Positions 1 to 6,216 of a DNA stretch of 9,046 nt are shown one piece after another. Positions within the stretch are counted from its first letter, which is position 1; each line of letters opens with the position of its first letter. The notes below the pieces were generated by a model. That model searched no databases. It was given only the letters and a program-made list of their open reading frames with translations, and was not told the DNA's origin. A program made the position numbers and the translations under genes. Origin of the DNA: Thermococcus sp. (GTDB taxonomy: Archaea; Methanobacteriota_B; Thermococci; Thermococcales; Thermococcaceae); assembly GCA_027074805.1 (NCBI GenBank), contig JALTCK010000038.1, forward strand, positions 1-9,046, in the 5' to 3' direction.

Positions 1-313
1 GAGGGTTATGGGAGGCAGTTATTACAGTCCCGCCCTCTGCCTTGAAGTAGGAGGTGGCCCACTGCACAGCAGGGGTCGGCGCTATGCCCACATCGATGAC
101 GTCGCAGCCAACGCTCAGCAAACCGCCTATCAAAGCGTCTTTTAGCATCTCACCGCTGACGCGTGTGTCCCTGCCGACAACGACGAGCGGCCTTTCCCTG
201 CCCTCCCTTTTGAGCATCGTCCCGAAAGCCATTCCCATCTTAAGGGCAAACTCCGGTGTTATCATCTCGTTGGCTATTCCACGGACTCCAAAGGTTCCAA
301 AGAGCCTTCCCAT
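1..313 (-). CDS. Phosphomannomutase/phosphoglucomutase-family enzyme, N-terminal part (runs off left edge)
   Basis: This is an alpha-D-phosphohexomutase. Translating 313 to 1 gives 104 codons and no stop. An N-terminal LFGTFGVRG motif (residues 4-12) is followed by VGRDTRVSG (46-54) and by TASHNP (99-104), whose Ser101 is the phosphoserine that relays phosphate in this superfamily. The ATG at 313 has a GAGGTGAT Shine-Dalgarno site just upstream, and the stop of the membrane-protein gene lies 10 bases before it, so it is probably cotranscribed. Lying in a mannosylglycerate operon, it most likely converts mannose-6-phosphate to mannose-1-phosphate in the cytoplasm. Phosphoglucomutase or phosphoglucosamine mutase activity cannot be excluded, because the specificity-determining sugar-binding loop lies outside the window. 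The family is usually about 450 residues, so roughly three quarters is missing. Confidence 0.93.
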   Translation of the reverse strand, partial: MGRLFGTFGVRGIANEMITPEFALKMGMAFGTMLKREGRERPLVVVGRDTRVSGEMLKDALIGGLLSVGCDVIDVGIAPTPAVQWATSYFKAEGGTVITASHNP

Positions 314-323
314 TGCAATCACC

Positions 324-722
324 TCACGCCATTGAACTTGCAAAGTTTAGTATAGCCATCACAAAGATGTAAAGGCCATAGATGAACGCTCCAGCCTGAA
401 AGAGGGAGATGAGTACCTTCACTGGTTTCAACCTTCCTGAGAGCAACGGGACAGGCAGACCAATGAGAATTGCTGCAAAGAGGTAGAGAACTGCATTCTT
501 GATAGCAGTGTAGTTCATTGGCACACTCATCTCTGGGAATCTAAAGGTCACCTCCTGCCCGTTCACGGTGAAGGTAAAACTCGCATTCTCGAGGCCGATG
601 ACGATTACGTAGGCCATTATCAATGTAAACAGCAATGTTGGAAGCAGGTTGAGCGAGAGGGAAGCTATTGATCTGCTGAACCTCTCCCATCCATCCTGAT
701 ACCTCTCCTCTCCTCCCGTCAC
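324..722 (-). CDS. Small three-helix membrane protein of unknown function in the mannosylglycerate operon
   Basis: I do not recognise this 132-residue protein. It has a charged N-terminus (1-18), a hydrophobic helix at about 19-44, a polar loop (45-72) with beta-like stretches, and two more helices at about 73-95 and 101-127. Positive residues (R7, R14, R17 and R97/K99/K102) lie on the N-terminal side and in the second loop. This predicts an N-inside, C-outside topology with the 45-72 loop outside. The start is GTG at 722; a GGGAGGG site at 730-736, spaced 7 bases, supports it. Only two bases separate it from the manC stop, and the next gene starts 10 bases after its own stop, so it is embedded in the operon. 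No catalytic motif is visible. Roles in solute handling, glycosylation or membrane stress are possible but are guesses from position only. Confidence 0.85.
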   Translation of the reverse strand: MTGGEERYQDGWERFSRSIASLSLNLLPTLLFTLIMAYVIVIGLENASFTFTVNGQEVTFRFPEMSVPMNYTAIKNAVLYLFAAILIGLPVPLLSGRLKPVKVLISLFQAGAFIYGLYIFVMAILNFASSMA

Positions 723-724
723 TA

Positions 725-2110
725 TCAGACCCTCCCGAACTCGTCGTCAAATCTTACTATGTCATCCTCCCCAAGATACTCTCCTATCTGAGTCTCAATG
801 ACCTCGAGAATGACTTTGCCGGGGTTCTCAAGTCGGTGCTTGATGCCTGCCGGGATAAAGGTGCTCTCTCCAGGCCTTAGGAGAATTTCCTTATCGCCGA
901 CTAAAACCTTCGCAGTCCCCCTGACAACGACCCAGTGCTCAGAGCGGTGGTAGTGCATCTGGAGGGAGAGTTTCTTGCCCGGCAGGACTGTCAAGCGCTT
1001 TATCTTGTAGCGCTCACCATCCTCAAGGACAGTATAACTTCCCCACGGCCTGTAGGCAGTTCTGTGAACAAAGGCCCGCTCGTCGTTTCTCTCTTTGAGT
1101 ACTTTAAAGACCTCCCTGACCCGTTGGGCTTCACCCCTTTGGGCTATCAGAAGGGCATCGTCGGTGTCAACGATTATCATGTCCTCGACGCCTATCGTTG
1201 CAGTGAGCCTCTTCGTCATCACGAGGTTTCCCCTGGAGGAGAGGTTTATGTACTCTGCGCCGTGGCCACTCACCTTAACCGCGTTCCCGTCCTCGTCTTT
1301 TTCAAGAACCTCATATATCGCGTCGAAGCTTCCAAGGTCGCTCCAGAAAGTGTTTAATGGAACCACTGCTGCTTTATCCGTCCTCTCCATTACCCCGTAG
1401 TCTATGCTTATCTCCGGAACCCTCCTGTAAACCTCTTCTATGTCTCCGCCCTCCTCAAAAGCCTCCCAGACCTCGGGAGCGTGTTTCCGCACCTCCTCTA
1501 TAAAGAGCGAAGTTGAGAACGCAAACATGCCACTGTTCCAGTAGTAACCGCTCTCAACGTACCGCTTTGCAGTTTCAAGCTCAGGCTTTTCCTTGAACTC
1601 TGCAACCTTATAACCAAGACTTCCTATCCTTTCTCCCGGCTTTATGTAGCCATAACCTGTGTGGGGTCTCGTTGGTTTTATACCGAAGGTTACAAGGTGG
1701 TTCTTTGCGAGCTTCTCTGCGTTCTCAAATGCCTCCTGATACTCGTCATTGGCATCGATTACATGATCACTCGGAAGAACCGCTACGACTGAATTTCCAA
1801 AGTCTTCCTCTATCTTCAGCGTTGCCCACACTATGGCAGGCAGAGTGTTCTTTGCAATGGGTTCTAGGAGTAGGTTCTCCCCGGGCAAATCTATTCCCAA
1901 CTCCCTCAGGTCGTCGAGAATCCTGAACCTGTAAGCCTCGTTGGTTACAATGAATATCTCAGAGGGGTTTGAAAACAAGAGTGCCCTCTCGACTGTTCTC
2001 TGAAAGAGTGACCTCTCGTCGAAGAGTTTTATGAATTGCTTTGGCATCAGCTCCCTGCTCAGAGGCCAGAGGCGCGTTCCCTTTCCCCCGGCTAGAATTA
2101 GAGTCTTCAT
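725..2110 (-). CDS. manC: Bifunctional mannose-1-phosphate guanylyltransferase / mannose-6-phosphate isomerase
   Basis: A cytoplasmic two-domain enzyme of 461 residues, the normal size for type II PMI/GMP proteins. The N-terminal nucleotidyltransferase carries the signature GGKGTRLWPLSRE (8-20) followed by PKQF (23-26); it joins mannose-1-phosphate to GTP to give GDP-mannose. The C-terminal cupin isomerase begins at RPWG (354-357). It has likely metal ligands in QMHYHRSEHW (His386, His388) and His425, and the typical GEYLGEDDIVRF tail (443-454); it interconverts fructose-6- and mannose-6-phosphate. The ATG overlaps the mpgP stop as ATGA (2107-2110), and a GGAGGTGG site lies 7 bases upstream inside mpgP, implying translational coupling. 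It supplies GDP-mannose to MpgS and probably also to glycan synthesis. Confidence 0.97.
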   Translation of the reverse strand: MKTLILAGGKGTRLWPLSRELMPKQFIKLFDERSLFQRTVERALLFSNPSEIFIVTNEAYRFRILDDLRELGIDLPGENLLLEPIAKNTLPAIVWATLKIEEDFGNSVVAVLPSDHVIDANDEYQEAFENAEKLAKNHLVTFGIKPTRPHTGYGYIKPGERIGSLGYKVAEFKEKPELETAKRYVESGYYWNSGMFAFSTSLFIEEVRKHAPEVWEAFEEGGDIEEVYRRVPEISIDYGVMERTDKAAVVPLNTFWSDLGSFDAIYEVLEKDEDGNAVKVSGHGAEYINLSSRGNLVMTKRLTATIGVEDMIIVDTDDALLIAQRGEAQRVREVFKVLKERNDERAFVHRTAYRPWGSYTVLEDGERYKIKRLTVLPGKKLSLQMHYHRSEHWVVVRGTAKVLVGDKEILLRPGESTFIPAGIKHRLENPGKVILEVIETQIGEYLGEDDIVRFDDEFGRV

Positions 2111-2847
2111 AACACCACCTCCAGTAATTCATCGACGGAACTTATATTTTTAGCCTTCGGATGCTCCAAATCTCCAACGATGTAAGCGTTATCCACCACT
2201 TCAAAGAGAGGGAAATCATTAGGGCCGTCACCCACTGCAAAGCTCTCAACAGGTTCCACACTGGAGTAAAGATCCAAGAGCACCTTAGCAGCCCTGCCCT
2301 TGTCAGTATCCCCAGTGATGTTTATGAAGCGGCTTCCTCTGGATACTCTGAACCCCCTGTCCTCAAGTTCGGCTTCAAAACCCCTCTTAAGCCATTGGAA
2401 CACTGTCTCACTGTACTCCCTCCTCATAGCGAGCCTCGCGAGCTTCCTCGGAAGTCCCGTGAATTCCACGACCTCGTCAATGCTTAAGTTCCCGTAGTAC
2501 TTCAGACCGTACTTATTTCGGATGGAGTCCAGCACAGCCCGAATTTCAGAATAGGACTTACCCAGTTCGATCACTCGATAATTTTCCCTCTCAAGACCAA
2601 AGTCACCGGCAACATGGACCAAGAAGTGAGTATTAGGCAAGTAAACAGCACTACCATTCTCGACTATAAAGGGAGAATCGAGCCCCCACACCTCCCTGTA
2701 GTACTCCTGCTCGAATCGAGTTTTTGACGAGTTCAGAACGACCTCAAAGCCCCCTTCAACCAGAGCCCTCACTACCCCCTTACCAGGTTCCGGGGAGTAA
2801 TCACCCCCGATCAAGGTTTTGTCAAGGTCAAGGAAAATCACCTTCAT
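2107..2847 (-). CDS. mpgP: Mannosyl-3-phosphoglycerate phosphatase
   Basis: A HAD-superfamily phosphatase (Cof/MPGP type) that removes phosphate from mannosyl-3-phosphoglycerate, giving mannosylglycerate. Numbering from the ATG at 2847 (246 residues): motif I is FLDLDKTL, with nucleophile Asp7 and acid/base Asp9; motif II lies in NSSKT (39-43); motif III is Lys183 in GDTDKG; motif IV is GDGPNDF (206-212). The cap region contains KYYGNLSIDEVVEFTG and REYSETVFQW, which match Pyrococcus MpgP as I remember it. A GTG at 2853 would extend it by two codons and overlap mpgS as GTGA. I prefer the ATG because the GAGGT site abuts the GTG but is correctly spaced (6 bases) from the ATG. It lies directly after its partner mpgS and overlaps manC by four bases. 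Confidence 0.95.
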   Translation of the reverse strand: MKVIFLDLDKTLIGGDYSPEPGKGVVRALVEGGFEVVLNSSKTRFEQEYYREVWGLDSPFIVENGSAVYLPNTHFLVHVAGDFGLERENYRVIELGKSYSEIRAVLDSIRNKYGLKYYGNLSIDEVVEFTGLPRKLARLAMRREYSETVFQWLKRGFEAELEDRGFRVSRGSRFINITGDTDKGRAAKVLLDLYSSVEPVESFAVGDGPNDFPLFEVVDNAYIVGDLEHPKAKNISSVDELLEVVL

Positions 2848-2849
2848 CC

Positions 2850-4031
2850 TCACACCTCGAAGCGGAGCAAGGTCTCGGCCTCGTCTTCAAGGATAGACAT
2901 CCACTTCTTCACGTCTACCCCCTCTATTGGGGGCATGACTTTAGGCTTCGGTGGTTCCTCCCCTTCCTTCAGAAGCCCGTGGAGCCTGAGTTCCTTCAAT
3001 ATGCGGTTCTTCAGGCTTTCCGTGGCAATCTCGGAATGATATATCGTGCCGAGAGAGCTCAGTATCATGTCTCTGACGTGCTCTTGACCCTTATCCTCGT
3101 GGAGGTGCGGATTCAACGTTTCAATCTGGAATACCTCTATGCCTTCATCGTAGACTTCGGAGTGACTGTCCTTGCCCCACCTCCCGAAGGTCTCGAAGAG
3201 GTAGACGAGCTCGAAGGGCTCTATCGAGTAGCCCGTTGAGAAGGGCATTATCTCGGCAAGTTTCAGCGTCATTGCGTGTTCTCCTGCGTTTCCTGTGGAG
3301 ATTATGCTCGTCTCGAAGTTCGTGGCAACACCAAAGAGAGCGTTCATGTAGCGGTTCGTTATCTCGCTGACTCTACCCCATTTCCTAAAGTAGAGGCCCT
3401 TTGTCGTGACCTTGGGTTTGTGGCGCCAGCTGAGGCGAACCATTGCGTATTCACTCTCACTCATGAGAAATCCAGCGGCGTAATCTTTCACATACTCGTT
3501 AACGGAGCCAGGAATGTAGTTATCAGCATCTACAAAGCCCACGTACTTCGCTCCGATTACCTTGGAGAGGAGAATCCCAACAATCATTCCTTCGCCCTTT
3601 CCGCTCCTTACGTTTCCTTTTTGGTCAAGAATCTCAGTGTATCCCACCTCCTCGAACGCCTTTGCCAGTCCTGGATCCTTCTGATGCACCACTACAATCC
3701 TCGATCTCGTGAGATTGTAGAAGTGTTTTATCAGGTCAACCTCCTGCTTGAAGAGGTTCGGCCCCTCCCTCTTGCTATTCGAGACTATTATTATGGGGCA
3801 CTGGTGGGGAATCGCCTTGAGAACTCCATCGATGAGCTGGAGCTTCTCATTCTTCATTGGAACGACTATAGCGATATCCTCCAAGATCCGGTATATATCC
3901 TCCCTCGGAACATTGGTGACAGTAAAGCTTCCAACGTCTTTGGTCTCACTATCCAGCTTTATAACCTTCTGAACCTCGAATATCTCAACGGCTCCAAGGA
4001 GTTCTTTATACACAGGGGCCTCCAAAAGCAA
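2850..4031 (-). CDS. mpgS: Mannosyl-3-phosphoglycerate synthase
   Basis: A GDP-mannose-dependent glycosyltransferase (GT55, GT-A fold) that transfers mannose to D-3-phosphoglycerate, the first committed step to mannosylglycerate. It has 393 residues, close to the about 394 of the Pyrococcus enzyme. Visible marks are the nucleotide-binding PMKNE (58-62), VSNSKREGPN (83-92), the GKGEG loop (144-148), the metal-binding DAD (168-170) in FVDADNYIPG, and FQIETLNPH with HEDKG in the C-terminal half. Near-identity to the remembered Pyrococcus sequence runs from MLLEAPVYKE to LLRFE. That start corresponds to a TTG codon at 4031, backed by a perfect GGAGGTGGT site. It heads the tightly packed mpgS-mpgP-manC group, 80 bases after the glkA stop. 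Confidence 0.97.
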   Translation of the reverse strand: MLLEAPVYKELLGAVEIFEVQKVIKLDSETKDVGSFTVTNVPREDIYRILEDIAIVVPMKNEKLQLIDGVLKAIPHQCPIIIVSNSKREGPNLFKQEVDLIKHFYNLTRSRIVVVHQKDPGLAKAFEEVGYTEILDQKGNVRSGKGEGMIVGILLSKVIGAKYVGFVDADNYIPGSVNEYVKDYAAGFLMSESEYAMVRLSWRHKPKVTTKGLYFRKWGRVSEITNRYMNALFGVATNFETSIISTGNAGEHAMTLKLAEIMPFSTGYSIEPFELVYLFETFGRWGKDSHSEVYDEGIEVFQIETLNPHLHEDKGQEHVRDMILSSLGTIYHSEIATESLKNRILKELRLHGLLKEGEEPPKPKVMPPIEGVDVKKWMSILEDEAETLLRFEV

Positions 4032-4034
4032 GCT

Positions 4035-4043
4035 ACCACCTCC
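4035..4043 (-). promoter_or_regulatory. Strong Shine-Dalgarno site that fixes the TTG start of mpgS
   Basis: On the minus strand the sequence GGAGGTGGT is followed by AGC and then TTG (4031-4029). It matches nine consecutive bases of the thermococcal anti-Shine-Dalgarno complement except for the T/G order at the end, with 7 bases between GGAGG and the start codon. There is no in-frame ATG nearby, and the encoded N-terminus MLLEAPVYKE is that of the family, so TTG is the real start. Confidence 0.85.
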
Positions 4044-4093
4044 GATAATATTAGAAAATCAAAAGGAATTCCCGCAAAAAATTAGATTAACTC

Positions 4094-4103
4094 AAAATAA
4101 AAA
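4094..4103 (-). terminator. Oligo-T terminator-like tract after glkA
   Basis: On the minus strand, nine bases after the glkA stop codon, the sequence reads TTTTTATTTT, and a second tract of six T follows at 4081-4076. Archaeal RNA polymerase can terminate at oligo-T tracts on the non-template strand without a hairpin, so partial or full termination here is plausible. No stable hairpin precedes it. Confidence 0.4.
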
Positions 4104-4111
4104 GGTTTGCC

Positions 4112-5476
4112 TTACGATCTGAGAGCAAACTCTCCAATAAATGCCGAACTCGATATAGTATCCCCTATCCCAACAGTGCTCTTGGGCTTCGCCACGATTT
4201 TAGTCGGGATGAAGCTCAGCTGGTAACCCCCAACTTCGGATATTCCCTTTTCCATCTTGTACTCCCTCATGAGGCTATCCTCAACGGGCTTTGCCCTCTC
4301 GTTGACCGGAATATCCATAGCTTTTATGATCTCGTTTATCGAGGGGACGTCGCCGAGCTTCGCCTTGGCTGCAGCTGCCAAAGCCGCGAAGAGGAGAGCG
4401 TCCCTGACAAACTCGCCTTTGTAGTCGGTAAGGGCCAGGTAGTAGCCGTAGGTGTGGAAGTGTATCCTCCTGATGCCGGTCTTTTCTGCGAGCTTGAGCA
4501 TGGCCTCGGTGACGGCTATCGGGTCAACCGGGTCATGGGCCAGAAGCTTTTGGGCCAGACCTTTCTCACCCATAACCTCCATTATAGAGGCCAGCTCCAC
4601 CTCGTTGAGACCAACGCTCCAGAACTTTCCGAGGAGATCGAGTATGGCCCTTCTCACGGCCTCATCTGGGGTAAAGGCGAACTCGAGGTGAACGGGAATT
4701 CCAAGCTCGTTGAGAACCTCAAGATGCTCCCCAATGATTTCAAACGGCTCGCGGTAGTTCTCCTTCGTGAGGGCCTGGAGACCGCTTATCACCGCGAGCG
4801 AGGCGCTCTCGGCTATCTCCTCAAAGTTCTCCCTGAACTCATCGCGGATGAAGAGGGTCGTGTTGTAGTCGTCGGCAGCACCAATGAAGCGATTCTCCCT
4901 CGGTGCCTCGAAGTCAAGAACGCTGAAGCCACGCGGAAACTCATAGATGAAGTGGATGCAACTCTCCTCCTCCCCGGCGAACTCCTTTGGGTGGATCAGC
5001 TTAACCTCACCATCCATAACTGTGGGGACATAAATCGGGCCCTCCTTGAAGAGGCCCGTCTGGAGCCTCGAAAGCTGAGGGACGTGCGCTATGACAGGAA
5101 CGCGGTAAACGCCTCCCAGAAGGTTTGCCATTATGCCGACCTGGCCGCCCATCCTCAGCTCGTCCCAGCCCCAGCGTTTCATGTAGAAGCGAGTCGAGCA
5201 GCTCTCAACGAAGAGTTCAGCTGCCTTTCCACGCTTCACGCTCCACAGGATGGAACCGAGAAGCTGAGGCAGGCTTTCTACCCTCTCGGGTAGTTCCTCT
5301 GAGTACTTCAGGACATCTTCCAATCCCACCCGCATAACCCTCTCCTCCAAATCCTTACCGTCCAGATAATGAATGGCGTCGATGTTGGTATTGTAGGCAA
5401 GAAGCACCCTTCCGATCTCTCTGATCCTTGTTCTAACCTTCTCAAATGCAGAAGCGTAAAGTCTACCCCATGCCAT
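4112..5476 (-). CDS. glkA: ADP-dependent glucokinase
   Basis: This kinase phosphorylates glucose with ADP rather than ATP, making glucose-6-phosphate and AMP; it is the first step of the modified Embden-Meyerhof pathway of Thermococcales. The 454 residues match the usual about 455. The ribokinase-like fold is recognisable from YNTNIDAI (28-35, Asn31 and Asp33 contacting glucose), GGQVGIMAN (110-118), the LEFAFTPDEA stretch, SVGLNEVELA, and the C-terminal GIGDTISSSAF, in which Asp439 is the expected catalytic base. The ATG at 5476 has GGTGAT five bases upstream, and the next gene upstream, pgiA, ends 66 bases away and supplies the following enzyme. A near-consensus TGM overlaps the predicted transcript start, suggesting repression by the TrmBL1/Tgr regulator during gluconeogenic growth. 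Confidence 0.97.
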   Translation of the reverse strand: MAWGRLYASAFEKVRTRIREIGRVLLAYNTNIDAIHYLDGKDLEERVMRVGLEDVLKYSEELPERVESLPQLLGSILWSVKRGKAAELFVESCSTRFYMKRWGWDELRMGGQVGIMANLLGGVYRVPVIAHVPQLSRLQTGLFKEGPIYVPTVMDGEVKLIHPKEFAGEEESCIHFIYEFPRGFSVLDFEAPRENRFIGAADDYNTTLFIRDEFRENFEEIAESASLAVISGLQALTKENYREPFEIIGEHLEVLNELGIPVHLEFAFTPDEAVRRAILDLLGKFWSVGLNEVELASIMEVMGEKGLAQKLLAHDPVDPIAVTEAMLKLAEKTGIRRIHFHTYGYYLALTDYKGEFVRDALLFAALAAAAKAKLGDVPSINEIIKAMDIPVNERAKPVEDSLMREYKMEKGISEVGGYQLSFIPTKIVAKPKSTVGIGDTISSSAFIGEFALRS

Positions 5477-5480
5477 TTTA

Positions 5481-5497
5481 TATCACCGGGAGTGTTA
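5481..5497. promoter_or_regulatory. Thermococcales glycolytic motif (TGM) at the glkA promoter
   Basis: The plus strand reads TATCAC, then CGGGA, then GTGTTA. The TGM consensus TATCAC-N5-GTGATA is matched at 11 of 12 fixed positions with the exact five-base spacer. It lies downstream of the glkA TATA-like box and over the predicted transcript start. In the literature on the TrmBL1 (Tgr) regulon this is the arrangement of repressed glycolytic genes, whereas gluconeogenic genes carry the motif upstream of the TATA box. The half-site next to glkA also contains the GGTGAT Shine-Dalgarno site. Confidence 0.82.
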
Positions 5498-5508
5498 TGT
5501 CTCTCGAG

Positions 5509-5516
5509 TTAATAAG
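5509..5516 (-). promoter_or_regulatory. Probable TATA-like box of glkA
   Basis: On the minus strand CTTATTAA lies about 36 bases before the glkA ATG. Counting about 25 bases from its centre puts the transcript start near 5486-5488, giving a leader of roughly 10 bases that contains the Shine-Dalgarno site. The upstream CAACC is only a fair BRE. Its placement relative to the TGM fits a repressible glycolytic promoter. Confidence 0.5.
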
Positions 5517-5542
5517 GGTTGCGGTAGAAGAGGTAAAGAAAA

Positions 5543-6109
5543 TCAGAACCAGTGCGGATTGTCCATGAGTTTTACTTGTCCTCCCTCTTCAACAACCAGT
5601 TTGGCAAAGCCCTTCTCAGCTATGCTGCCGTAGTCGTGGCCTGCATCGGCCGGGTAGACCGCAAGGAAGATGAAGGGCTCGTCGCCGGTGTTGACCGTCC
5701 TATGCGCCCAGTATGGCGGGACGTAGACGACGGTTCCAGGGCCCATTGGTATCCACTCGACCTTTCCTTCTATTGTCTGGAGGAGCATCCCCCCTTTTCC
5801 TTTGATGCCATAGTAGATTTCAGCCCTGTCGGCCTTTGAGTGAAAGTGGCCCTTCGTGAAGAAGAACTCCTTCCCCACCTTGCCAGGGTAGAGGACGGTT
5901 GTGGCGAAGTTGAGGTCCCCGTCCTTCTCTTCCTGCTCCACCGCATAGACCTCGTAGACAATCGGATCGTCCCTGAGGAGCTCGTTGTAGGCTTTTTCAT
6001 TAAGGAAGTAACCCTTCAAGTCGCTGAGCTTCCTAACTAGCTTTTTGGCTCCCGGAATGGTGCCGGTTTCGAGATCAACTTTAACTCCAATGGGCATCTT
6101 ATACTCCAT
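5543..6109 (-). CDS. pgiA: Cupin-type glucose-6-phosphate isomerase
   Basis: This is the archaeal metal-dependent phosphoglucose isomerase, unrelated to the bacterial and eukaryotic enzyme, which interconverts glucose-6- and fructose-6-phosphate. The 188 residues equal the family length. The single cupin shows GHFHSKADRAEIY with expected metal ligands His88, His90 and Glu97, then PPYWAHRTVNTG with His135, plus the family stretches NFATTVLYPGKVG (67-79) and YPADAGHDYG. The ATG at 6109 gives MEYKMPIGVKV, colinear with Pyrococcus and T. litoralis PgiA N-termini as I remember them; a GGTGGTT site precedes it. An overlapping ATG four bases upstream is out of frame. It is followed after 66 bases by glkA, and its product feeds both glycolysis and the isomerase domain of ManC. 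Confidence 0.97.
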   Translation of the reverse strand: MEYKMPIGVKVDLETGTIPGAKKLVRKLSDLKGYFLNEKAYNELLRDDPIVYEVYAVEQEEKDGDLNFATTVLYPGKVGKEFFFTKGHFHSKADRAEIYYGIKGKGGMLLQTIEGKVEWIPMGPGTVVYVPPYWAHRTVNTGDEPFIFLAVYPADAGHDYGSIAEKGFAKLVVEEGGQVKLMDNPHWF

Positions 6110-6135
6110 ACATAACCACCAACCTAACTGGAAGG

Positions 6136-6169
6136 GGCTTCTATTTAACCCTCACGCTAAAGAGAAGCC
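6136..6169. repeat. Inverted repeat bracketing the pgiA TATA box
   Basis: Plus-strand GGCTTCT at 6136-6142 and AGAAGCC at 6163-6169 are perfect 7-base inverted copies, 27 bases apart start to start. The inner end of the first arm touches the TATA-like box of pgiA, and the second arm lies upstream of the BRE position. This could be a two-site operator, or an RNA stem if a transcript reads through from the KH gene. Chance cannot be ruled out for arms of this length. Confidence 0.45.
6141..6148 (-). promoter_or_regulatory. TATA box of pgiA
   Basis: The minus strand reads GGGTTAAATAG, a good archaeal TATA element, about 35 bases before the pgiA ATG. A transcript starting about 25 bases downstream would begin near 6119 and have a leader of roughly 10 bases containing GGTGGTT. 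No TGM is seen at this promoter, unlike at glkA. Confidence 0.6.
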
Positions 6170-6200
6170 GAAAGAATAACGTTGAACCCAGAAAACCAAT

Positions 6201-6216
6201 GAGGACGTAGTTCCTC
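6201..6216 (-). terminator. Weak hairpin and T-rich stretch after the KH gene
   Basis: GAGGA at 6201-6205 and TCCTC at 6212-6216 form a 5-base stem with a 6-base loop, starting at the stop codon of the KH gene. On the minus strand a short GGTTTTC follows. It may weaken transcription into pgiA, but the stem is short and the T tract has only four T. Confidence 0.3.

Larger units (their letters stand above)
4032..4111 (-). promoter_or_regulatory. AT-rich glkA-mpgS intergenic region with possible mpgS promoter
   Basis: These 80 bases are much richer in A and T than the flanking genes. On the minus strand they hold two oligo-T tracts after the glkA stop, a perfect 8-base palindrome GGAATTCC (4065-4072), and the mpgS ribosome site. 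The weak TATA-like stretch CTAATTTTTTG near 4075-4085 would place a transcript start near 4054, just upstream of the Shine-Dalgarno site. No convincing purine-rich BRE precedes it, and no glycolytic motif is present. mpgS could therefore have its own promoter or be read through from glkA; the sequence does not decide. Confidence 0.4.

Noticed and set aside
935..1357. Plus-strand reading frame of 140 codons opposite manC
   Set aside because: It overlaps the conserved manC cupin and transferase regions and shows no independent signal.
4065..4072. Perfect palindrome GGAATTCC upstream of mpgS as a regulator site
   Set aside because: Eight-base palindromes are expected by chance at this scale, and the flanks do not extend the symmetry or match the heat-shock regulator Phr pattern that I know. 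It is kept only as a note in the intergenic feature.
3276..4085. Plus-strand reading frame of 269 codons opposite mpgS
   Set aside because: It is exactly antisense to the highly conserved mpgS, has no ribosome site or recognisable motif, and its length follows from the GC bias of the coding strand.
4740..4800. TATCAC within glkA as another glycolytic motif
   Set aside because: Only one half-site is present (CTTATCACCGCGAGCG); the second half does not match, and it lies deep inside coding sequence.
4454..5293. Plus-strand reading frame of 279 codons opposite glkA
   Set aside because: It is a shadow of glkA codons. It has no family motif, no promoter and no Shine-Dalgarno site.
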